5,397 bases of DNA from Deltaproteobacteria bacterium (GTDB lineage: Bacteria; Desulfobacterota; DSM-4660; Desulfatiglandales; HGW-15), in assembly GCA_020342025.1 (NCBI GenBank), contig CP070840.1, positions 1,777,698 to 1,783,094 on the forward strand, given 5' to 3'. Position 1 is the first letter of the stretch, and the number at the start of each line of letters is the position of its first letter. Positions 1 through 5,397 of this stretch are shown one piece after another. The notes below the pieces were generated by a model. It was not told the origin of the DNA. It saw nothing but the letters and a program-made list of their open reading frames with translations, and ran no database searches. Both the position numbers and the translations under genes were made by a program.

Positions 1-1809
1 CTCCATGGCCCGGTTTAGATATGTGACTTTCCCTTTGAGATCGGTGGTTACGATTCCATCAACGGAACTCTCCATGATATTTTCAAGGAATTCTTTGGTC
101 TCCCTGAGTTCTCTCTCCAAGGCCTTTCTCCGGGTGATGTCCCGAACAATCTCCACAAAACCTGTCACCTTGCCAGGGGAATCCATGATGGCCGTGATTG
201 TGGTATGGGCTGGAAACCGGTCACCATTCTTACTGACCCGATCCATCTCCAGGTCGCAAACGCCTTCGGTTCTGGTCCGCTTTGACATCTGCTCTTGAAT
301 GCCCCTCTCTCGATCCTCGGGGAGGATGGTGATGCCGATATTCTCCTTATTGAGGACCTCATCCCTGTTCCAACCGAAAAGCTTTTCTGCTCCCTTATTG
401 AACTGCATGATCTTTCCGTAAAAGTCGAGTGCCACAATAGCAATTTCTGTGGCGCTATCCAGGATACTGTTGAGGAATCGAGAAAGATCCCGGTATCTCT
501 CCCTTGATTCCTGGAGCTCCTGCGTCCTCACTTCTACCATCTCTTCCAAATTTGTGGTGTAGTCCTGTATCTGACTTATCATCTGATTGAAGGAGGTTCC
601 CAAAAGGCCAATCTCATCGTCACTCTGCACGTCTACCCTTTGAGAGAGGTCCCCACTGACCATCCTGGAGGTCACCTCCGTGAGTTCCTGAATGGGTCGC
701 GTCAGCACCTTTGACAGGGTGAACGTAAGAAAAAGGGCCAAGCCGATGGCCACAAGGACTATGATCAAAATCAATCGTTCGGTCTTGTAAAGCGGTTGAT
801 AGATTTCTTCTTCATAGGTCCCTGCCACAATAATCCAGTCCCAGGGCCTGAAGTATATGTATGTGGCGATTTTTTGCCTCGGTCTTTTTTCCCCCAGTTC
901 CGGGTTCACCCAAGCGTAAGATTTTTCGCCCACCTTACCTTCTTGCAGCTTTAAGGCATCGGTGATCATGTCGCGAATATACTCAAGACCCGCAGAGTCT
1001 CTAGAGTCAATAATATTCTCCCCTTCCTTTGCTGGGTGAATCTTCAGGGTCCCATTGCTGTCTATGATATAGGCGTAACCTGTGTCTCCGACCTTGATCT
1101 TTTTTATCTCCTCCTTCAGGGAAGGGGCACTTTGCTCTTTGATCCCCACATAGATTGCCCCGATAACCGTCCCCTGCTGGTCTTTGATAGGTTCATAAGC
1201 AGTGATATACCAGTCGTCCACCACAAAGGCCCGTCCCCTAAAAGTCTGCCCGGTCAAAATCGCCTCTGCCACAGGGCTATCCGGAGGAATGAACGTGCCA
1301 ATGGCCCTTTCCCCGTCCTTACCCAAAACATTGGTGGAGATGCGAAGAAGGCGATCGCCCTCAATCCTTTGGAAAACGGTGCAGGTGCCACCCACAAGGT
1401 TTTGGACCTCATCAACATAATGCGTGTCTCTGCTTAAAGGAGAATCGCCAATCGTCAAAAGAGGCACGCTGACGGGATACACCTCATTGGTGAATTGATT
1501 CATCGCATCAAAGTGGATTTTTTCGTCCGGCACGATTTTGATTTCTTTGCCGTGTAAATAAAGGAGTCGTCTGGCCACGTTCAGGTCGGATATCAGCTTT
1601 GTCTGAATAATCTCCTGCTGGACCTTGCACATGGAATAGATGTTCCTGACCAGATGTTCCAAATCTTCCTTGGACGCCTTTCTAAGGGCTTGACCAGAAA
1701 GCATCATTGAGAGGAGAGAAACGGAAAGGAGTGGAAGTAAGACCAGGAAGAGGGTCACGCTAATCAGCTTGGCACGGATTCTCCAGTTGCGAAAGCGAGG
1801 TATGATCAT
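1..1809 (-). CDS. Membrane-bound Cache-HAMP-PAS sensor protein, probably a histidine kinase (partial, C-terminus beyond left edge)
   Basis: The reading frame is open without a stop from the ATG at 1809-1807 to the left edge, giving 603 residues. The first membrane segment is about residues 13-37 (RAKLISVTLFLVLLPLLSVS). The periplasmic part, about 38-345, reads as a Cache_3-Cache_2 type ligand-binding domain. Hallmarks are VDEVQNLVGGTCTVFQR, STNVLGKDGERAIGT, GDTGYAYIIDSNG (from 241) and RPWDWIIVAGTYEEEI (321-336). The second membrane segment is about 346-366. It is followed by HAMP (about 367-419, with RPIQEL and DDEIGLL), a short coiled coil, PAS with a PAC end (about 441-560, ending VEIVRDITRRKALE), and the first part of a second PAS (about 575 onward). 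Cache domains of this type bind small organic molecules outside the cell, but the ligand cannot be read from sequence. The output domain is missing. The PAS-PAS layout suggests a histidine kinase; a diguanylate cyclase is possible. The start is the only ATG between the upstream in-frame TAA and TM1, with a weak AGAAAG ribosome site. Confidence 0.9.
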   Translation of the reverse strand, partial: MIIPRFRNWRIRAKLISVTLFLVLLPLLSVSLLSMMLSGQALRKASKEDLEHLVRNIYSMCKVQQEIIQTKLISDLNVARRLLYLHGKEIKIVPDEKIHFDAMNQFTNEVYPVSVPLLTIGDSPLSRDTHYVDEVQNLVGGTCTVFQRIEGDRLLRISTNVLGKDGERAIGTFIPPDSPVAEAILTGQTFRGRAFVVDDWYITAYEPIKDQQGTVIGAIYVGIKEQSAPSLKEEIKKIKVGDTGYAYIIDSNGTLKIHPAKEGENIIDSRDSAGLEYIRDMITDALKLQEGKVGEKSYAWVNPELGEKRPRQKIATYIYFRPWDWIIVAGTYEEEIYQPLYKTERLILIIVLVAIGLALFLTFTLSKVLTRPIQELTEVTSRMVSGDLSQRVDVQSDDEIGLLGTSFNQMISQIQDYTTNLEEMVEVRTQELQESRERYRDLSRFLNSILDSATEIAIVALDFYGKIMQFNKGAEKLFGWNRDEVLNKENIGITILPEDRERGIQEQMSKRTRTEGVCDLEMDRVSKNGDRFPAHTTITAIMDSPGKVTGFVEIVRDITRRKALERELRETKEFLENIMESSVDGIVTTDLKGKVTYLNRAME

Positions 1810-1858
1810 GGTGATTCTTTCTAAAGGTATTGATGCATGCCCGTCGGTTTATATGCCC

Positions 1859-1887
1859 ATTAGAGCACAAATGTCCTCTTCATGCAA
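1859..1887 (-). promoter_or_regulatory. Candidate extended -10 sigma-70 type promoter for the Cache sensor gene
   Basis: Read on the minus strand, the -10 hexamer TCTAAT (1864-1859) matches TATAAT at 5 of 6 positions. It is directly preceded by TGC, the TGn extended -10 element. A 17-bp spacer separates it from TTGCAT (1887-1882), a weak -35 (3 of 6). Transcription would begin near 1852, giving a leader of about 43 bases before the ATG at 1809. The site lies in the 122-bp gap after the upstream gene's stop, so it would let the sensor be transcribed apart from that gene. This is a visual match only. Confidence 0.4.
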
Positions 1888-1931
1888 AAGCAATTTCCAT
1901 GCCGTTGGGAAGCGACGAGGAGAAGTGGGTA

Positions 1932-2738
1932 TTAGTACCTCGGGTTGGGGAAGGTGATCATACTCCTGGGTTTTCCTACCATCTGATACATGATGGGCGA
2001 GACCCAACCTTCTTCGAGCACATCATCATCGATCTCACTGAGGATGCCGTCATGGATAGCCCAACTGCGGCCTCTAATGTTCTGAGCAAAGTCGGGCTTG
2101 CGGAAGGGCGTGCTATTATCCAACTTCTTGAACAGCTTTCCTCCGGGTTGAAAAAAGTCGTGAATCCTTTTCATCTGGGCATATCTCGAGAAGTAGCTGA
2201 AGCCATATCTCTCATAGGTAATGGCATTGTGATAGAAGAGCGCTTCCAGTCTTATGCTCTTGATATCAAACATCCGGCAGAAAGACTCGAGCACGAGGAT
2301 GACTTCCTGAGTCAATTTTAGGCCCTTTCTGACCTGCCCGGGAAAAAGTCCAGCCTCCATGGCCTTCTTCTCCTCAGCTATGTTCCTGGAAGCCCATCCG
2401 AAGAGCGTATCCCGACCTTGCTTATCCATTTGTGTGTTGAACCTGGGAGAGGCTGGATCATTGACAATAAGAAAATCCCAGTCAATCTGGGTGTAGTCGT
2501 TTGAATCTGTAAGCTGGATGGAGTAAAGGGGGTCCCCCATACCCGGCAGCTTCACTTCAATCAGACAGGTCCTGTCGCCCTGAGGAGAGAAGAAGCGGAC
2601 CACCTTCCCCCCTTTATCGTTGCAAAGAGTAAGAGGGTCGATCCCGAAGTGATGATAAAGGGAAGGGGGGATGAGAATCCGGTAAAGCCCCTCCTTTTCT
2701 GGGTTTGAAAGCTCGCTGATTCTTTGAATCCAGGGCAT
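1932..2738 (-). CDS. Uncharacterised protein of about 268 residues with GNAT acetyltransferase-like core
   Basis: I do not recognise this protein by name. The frame is open from GTG 2744 or ATG 2738 to TAA at 1934-1932. I prefer the ATG because GGGAG lies 9 bases upstream of it. No signal peptide or membrane segment is visible, so it is probably cytoplasmic. From the ATG, residues about 49-95 look like alternating beta strands (RFFSPQGDRTCLIEVKLPG, then WDFLIVNDPASPRF). Residues 132-180 run PGQVRKGLKL, then a helix, IKSIRLEALF and NAITYERYGF. This order and spacing match the GNAT pattern of an R-x-x-G loop, helix, strand, N-x-A and Y-E-x-x-G-F. Unlike a standard GNAT, about 36 residues separate the putative beta-4 strand from the R-K-G-L loop, and the second loop glycine is a lysine. 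The C-terminal third (STPFRKPDFAQNIRGRSWAI) matches nothing I know. The gene is divergent from the deacetylase next door. The coding call is firm; the acetyltransferase reading is tentative. Confidence 0.8.
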   Translation of the reverse strand: MPWIQRISELSNPEKEGLYRILIPPSLYHHFGIDPLTLCNDKGGKVVRFFSPQGDRTCLIEVKLPGMGDPLYSIQLTDSNDYTQIDWDFLIVNDPASPRFNTQMDKQGRDTLFGWASRNIAEEKKAMEAGLFPGQVRKGLKLTQEVILVLESFCRMFDIKSIRLEALFYHNAITYERYGFSYFSRYAQMKRIHDFFQPGGKLFKKLDNSTPFRKPDFAQNIRGRSWAIHDGILSEIDDDVLEEGWVSPIMYQMVGKPRSMITFPNPRY

Positions 2739-2747
2739 GGGCACTGT

Positions 2748-2752
2748 CTCCC
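2748..2752 (-). promoter_or_regulatory. Shine-Dalgarno GGGAG deciding the start of the GNAT-like gene
   Basis: On the minus strand GGGAG sits 9 bases before ATG 2738 but only 3 bases before the in-frame GTG 2744, so it supports the ATG. A second GGAG at 2758-2755 would be 10 bases from the GTG, so the longer form cannot be excluded. The difference is only two residues. Confidence 0.45.
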
Positions 2753-2772
2753 ATCTCCAATGTCCTTAGACA

Positions 2773-2800
2773 ATTTTAGCGAGGATGTCAAAGGAAACAA
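2773..2800 (-). promoter_or_regulatory. Candidate promoter for the GNAT-like gene, overlapping the 5' end of the deacetylase ORF
   Basis: On the minus strand TAAAAT (2778-2773) matches the -10 consensus at 5 of 6 positions. TTGTTT (2800-2795) lies 16 bp upstream as a weak -35 (3 of 6). The start would fall near 2766, leaving a leader of roughly 25 bases. A perfect TTGACA lies at 2791-2786, but no good -10 follows it at the right distance. The site overlaps the first codons of the divergent deacetylase frame if that starts at 2785, so the two genes may compete for this region. No equally good promoter was seen for the plus strand. Confidence 0.3.
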
Positions 2801-4098
2801 TTCGGAAAGGCTACTGGTCAGATTATCCTTTTACATTGACCCGGTTTTTCCCGACGTGTTACTTTCCAGTTGTAAAAAAGAATCCCCCAGAAGGCTGGAA
2901 ACTTAGGATAGTACAGGTCAACGAAGTGGGTCAGAAGCATTGGGAACATGAAGATGTTCGGGCGGTTGGGTCCCTATTTCTCTATTCAGATGAGATGAGT
3001 CGGTTCGATTTTGGACCGGACCACCCCTTCAAGCCGGAGAGGGCGGCCAAAACCTACGAGCTGTGCACCCGTTACGGTGTCATGAATCACCCCTGGATGA
3101 AAGTCCTCCAACCCCAAACTTTAGACCCTGAACTCCTCCTCCTTTTCCATGAATCTAAGTATATCCGGCTCCTGGAGGAAGCGAGCCAAGGAATAGTGCG
3201 TCTCGAGATGCTTGAGTGCGGTCTGGGGACTGCCGACAACCCCATTGCGCTCGGGATCTATGGATGGTCTGTGCAGGGAGCCAGCGGCACCCATATGGGA
3301 ATGCAGAACCTCCTAAATGGCCAAGCCATGGTTGTTTTCCACCCTTTGGGTGGGTTTCACCATGCGATGCCGGACCACGCGGAGGGCTTCTGTTATATCA
3401 ATGACATTGCCATTGCCATTCGATCTGCCTTGAAAAAATCGCCGGCACTGAGGATTGCCTTTGTAGATTTTGATGCCCACCATGGAAACGGGGTCCAGGA
3501 AGCCTTCTATGAAGATCCCAGGGTGCTCTTTATTTCCCTACATGAGACAGGGAGGACCCTCTACCCCTGGTCGGGTTATGAGACGGAGGTTGGGAGAGGC
3601 GAGGGCAGGGGGTTTACGGTAAATTTTCCCTTGGAGCCCGGTACCGATGACGAGGTCTATGGCTTTGCGCTTGAGGCTGTCGTCTTTCCTCTGCTTAAGT
3701 CATTCGCTCCGGATATCATTGTGGCCGAACTGGGCGCTGACACCCTCGTATCTGATCCCCTTACCCACCTGAAGCTCACCAACAATGCTTACCAAAGGGC
3801 CGTTAGAGGGATCATGGATATCTCACCGAAGATCTTGGGGCTGGGCGGCGGGGGCTACGATCTCTATCGTACCGCCCGATGCTGGACCTGGGCCTGGGCC
3901 ATTCTAAACCGGCTGGAGCCCGTGGACGAATTTGCCGGCCTCGTGGGGGGAATGATGTTCGGCCCGGAAATGGAAGTGGGCAGTCTCTACGATCACCCAT
4001 ACCAAAGCAAGGGCGAAGTCAAAGAAAAGGCCTTTGAGGAGGCGCGAAGGGTAGCAGCATACATTCAGAAGGAGATATTCCCTATCCATGGGGTATAG
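2785..4098 (+). CDS. AcuC-like zinc-dependent deacetylase (class I/II histone deacetylase superfamily)
   Basis: A 437-residue protein predicted to remove acetyl groups from acetylated lysines or related amides through a catalytic zinc, in the cytoplasm. The deacetylase domain begins about residue 64 with LYSDEMSRFDFGPDHPF and fills the rest. The catalytic machinery is complete: the histidine pair H192-H193 in GGFHHAMPDHAEGFCYIND; zinc ligands D230 and H232 in DFDAHHGNG; D319 in ELGADTLVSDPL; and the transition-state tyrosine Y358 in GGGGYD. AcuC of Bacillus deacetylates acetyl-CoA synthetase; the substrate here is unknown, and polyamine or other amide hydrolysis is possible. The family is usually about 370-390 residues, so the 63 residues before the domain are extra. 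The ATG at 2785 has GAGG directly against it, too close for a normal ribosome site. GTG at 2926, with AGG 8 bases upstream, would give 390 residues. I kept the ATG because the frame is open throughout. Divergent from the GNAT-like gene and convergent with the kinase gene. Confidence 0.93.
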   Translation: MSKETIRKGYWSDYPFTLTRFFPTCYFPVVKKNPPEGWKLRIVQVNEVGQKHWEHEDVRAVGSLFLYSDEMSRFDFGPDHPFKPERAAKTYELCTRYGVMNHPWMKVLQPQTLDPELLLLFHESKYIRLLEEASQGIVRLEMLECGLGTADNPIALGIYGWSVQGASGTHMGMQNLLNGQAMVVFHPLGGFHHAMPDHAEGFCYINDIAIAIRSALKKSPALRIAFVDFDAHHGNGVQEAFYEDPRVLFISLHETGRTLYPWSGYETEVGRGEGRGFTVNFPLEPGTDDEVYGFALEAVVFPLLKSFAPDIIVAELGADTLVSDPLTHLKLTNNAYQRAVRGIMDISPKILGLGGGGYDLYRTARCWTWAWAILNRLEPVDEFAGLVGGMMFGPEMEVGSLYDHPYQSKGEVKEKAFEEARRVAAYIQKEIFPIHGV

Positions 4099-4137
4099 AA
4101 TGGTATCAGATTTTCTTCAGAAAGGGCAGCGGGTTTA

Positions 4138-4149
4138 AAATCCGGATTT
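4138..4149. repeat. 12-bp perfect palindrome in the convergent gap
   Basis: AAATCCGGATTT is a perfect inverted repeat without a loop. It lies near the end of the 49-bp gap between the deacetylase stop (4098) and the kinase stop, and overlaps the kinase stop codon (4150-4148) by two bases. It lacks a loop and a proper U-tract, so it is a poor rho-independent terminator. It could be chance or a protein-binding half-site pair. No other terminator is visible in 4099-4147. Confidence 0.3.
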
Positions 4150-5397
4150 AAGAAGCGCTTGTCATGGGCAAGATAATTCTAAAGGTTGTGCCCTTACCCA
4201 CCGTACTCTTCACCTCAATGCTTCCGTTATGGGCTTCCACAATGCCTTTGACAATGGAAAGGCCCAGACCTGAACCCCTGACCTCACGAGTTTTTGGATG
4301 TTTGACCCGATAAAACTTATCAAAAATCTTGGGCAGTTCTTCCGCCGGGATTCCTACGCCCGTATCCTGGACAATGATTTCCACATGATCACCAGCACCT
4401 ATTGCCATGACAGTAACCCGCCCCCCGTCAGGAGAATAGTTGATGGCGTTGGTCATGAGGTTACTAAGAATCTCTTCCATGTTTTTTGGATCTGCCACGA
4501 TCGGCTTTAGGTTTTCACAAGCATAGCTCAGGACGATCCCCTGTTCTTTCGCCCTTAGCTCCATCAACGCCACCATCTCCTCTATAATCTGGCCGATATC
4601 CGTGGGTTCTCGCCGCTGGACAATTCTTCCCTCCTTAATCTTAGCCAGATCAAGCAGTTCGTCGATGAGTTCCAGGAGGGCATCTATCTTCCTTATCCCC
4701 TTGCTCACGAGCTCTTGCTGTTTTTCCTTGAGCGGCCCTGCCCGCCCACCCAAGAGATAGTCATTCGTGACTTTCATCAAGGTAAGAGGGCTTCGAAGTT
4801 CATGGGCGACCATATTGACAAAATCGGACTCCATGTCGGCAAGCCGTTTCAAAGGTGTGATATTTTCGAACACGGTCACCGTTCCCACAACGCTCCAAAA
4901 TAACTTTCTGTCCGGGCCAAGTGCCGGTGCTGCGGTGGCCCTCAGAATATTTTCCCCGACATGGATTTCTTGCGAAATGGACTCATCTTCAGAAAGCTCC
5001 CCGCCAAGAATTTTCCTTAGCGTTGCGTTTAACGCATTATTATTTACGATCTGGGTAACTGGGAAGGGATTTTTTATCTCCTCCTTCACGCCCAGCATAT
5101 GTAATAGAGCGGGGTTATGGAGTATGACTTTCAGGTTCCGGCCAGTCACCATAATTCCATTGGCAACGGAGTTAATAATGGTTTTCAGCCGCTTTTTCTC
5201 GGTATTGAGATCAAAAAGGACGCGAATAAGTTCTTGTTCGAAAAGCTTAGCCCTTTTCTCCATCTCTTTCTTTTCCGCGGTCCTTTTGATGGTGAGCAGG
5301 AGCTGATCAACCTGAAACGGCTTGGCGAGGAAATCACAGGCGCCTTTTCTCATGCACTCCACTGCGGTCTTCAGGTCGCCATGTTTTGTTGTAACAA
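4148..5397 (-). CDS. Soluble receiver-PAS-histidine kinase hybrid (partial, N-terminus beyond right edge)
   Basis: The frame is open from the right edge to TAA at 4150-4148, showing 415 residues. The GTG at 5362 is internal and not the start, because the coding pattern continues to the edge as VTTKHGDLKTA, the end half of a response-regulator receiver. Numbering from that GTG codon, the receiver ends at GACDFLAKPF with the conserved lysine at 14. A coiled coil spans about 28-60. PAS is about 60-170 (IINSVANGIMV to VFENITPLKRL). HisKA is about 178-245, with phospho-acceptor H187 in VAHELRSPL (codon 4804-4802). HATPase_c is about 280-400, with the N box at NLMTNAIN (N305), G1 at DTGVGIP (D333), F box at FDKFYR and G2 at GSGLGLS. 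All kinase boxes are intact, so it should autophosphorylate. No membrane segment is seen. Such proteins usually take phosphate from a separate kinase through the receiver and pass a signal on. The aspartate of the receiver and any partner gene lie outside the window. Confidence 0.93.
   Translation of the reverse strand, partial: VTTKHGDLKTAVECMRKGACDFLAKPFQVDQLLLTIKRTAEKKEMEKRAKLFEQELIRVLFDLNTEKKRLKTIINSVANGIMVTGRNLKVILHNPALLHMLGVKEEIKNPFPVTQIVNNNALNATLRKILGGELSEDESISQEIHVGENILRATAAPALGPDRKLFWSVVGTVTVFENITPLKRLADMESDFVNMVAHELRSPLTLMKVTNDYLLGGRAGPLKEKQQELVSKGIRKIDALLELIDELLDLAKIKEGRIVQRREPTDIGQIIEEMVALMELRAKEQGIVLSYACENLKPIVADPKNMEEILSNLMTNAINYSPDGGRVTVMAIGAGDHVEIIVQDTGVGIPAEELPKIFDKFYRVKHPKTREVRGSGLGLSIVKGIVEAHNGSIEVKSTVGKGTTFRIILPMTSAS

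Noticed and set aside
165..443. Suspected frameshift in the left sensor gene because a 92-codon minus-strand frame with its own ATG lies inside it
   Set aside because: The sensor frame was followed from 1809 to 1 with no stop and continuous domain sequence; the small frame is an out-of-frame shadow.
1036..1437. Plus-strand open frame of 133 codons
   Set aside because: Antisense to the clearly coding Cache domain of the sensor gene; a shadow frame.
1883..1899. Possible sigma-54 promoter on the minus strand (TGGAAA ... TTTTGCA)
   Set aside because: The GG and GC dinucleotides are 11 bases apart; sigma-54 promoters need 10. The nearby extended -10 element is the better reading.
1830..2321. Plus-strand open frame of 163 codons
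   Set aside because: It lies almost wholly antisense to the GNAT-like gene, and its translation resembles no known protein and shows no coding character.
4099..4147. Bidirectional rho-independent terminator between convergent genes
   Set aside because: Only a 4-5 bp hairpin (TTTC/GAAA near 4121-4132) and a loopless palindrome are present, with no strong GC stem followed by a U-tract.
4767..5306. Plus-strand open frame of 179 codons
   Set aside because: Antisense to the PAS and HisKA regions of the hybrid kinase, whose motifs are unmistakable.
4148..5362. Taking the GTG at 5362 as the start of the kinase gene
   Set aside because: The receiver-domain pattern continues in frame upstream to the window edge, so the gene is 5'-truncated by the window.

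Overview
This 5.4 kb window is a dense stretch of bacterial chromosome with four protein-coding genes, two of them cut by the window edges. There are no RNA genes, mobile elements or CRISPR arrays. Base composition is near 50% GC. The multi-PAS, multi-domain signalling proteins and an AcuC-type deacetylase resemble gene content I associate with Desulfobacterota (former Deltaproteobacteria), mostly anaerobes. That placement is an inference from style, not from a marker gene.

Layout, left to right. (1) 1-1809, minus strand: the N-terminal 603 residues of a membrane-bound sensor. It has a membrane segment, a large periplasmic Cache_3-Cache_2 type ligand-binding domain, a second membrane segment, HAMP, PAS/PAC and the beginning of a second PAS. 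The output domain lies beyond the left edge. (2) 1810-1931: a short intergenic gap with a candidate extended -10 promoter for the sensor gene. (3) 1932-2738, minus strand: a protein of about 268 residues that I cannot assign by name. Its central part reads like the acetyl-CoA-binding core of a GNAT acetyltransferase. (4) 2785-4098, plus strand: a zinc-dependent deacetylase of the class I/II histone deacetylase superfamily (AcuC-like) with all expected catalytic residues and an unusual N-terminal extension of about 63 residues. (5) 4099-4147: a 49-bp convergent gap with a short palindrome and no good terminator. (6) 4148-5397, minus strand: the C-terminal part of a soluble receiver-PAS-histidine kinase hybrid whose start lies beyond the right edge.

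The most interesting point is the divergent pair in the middle: a deacetylase back to back with a possible acyltransferase, with about 46 bp between the start codons used here. Bacillus AcuA (a GNAT) and AcuC (a deacetylase) form a reversible lysine-acetylation switch on acetyl-CoA synthetase. The pair here could be a differently built version of that logic, but this rests on a motif-level reading of gene 3 and needs a profile search. The two flanking signalling proteins are typical environmental sensors, and nothing in the sequence ties them directly to the central pair.
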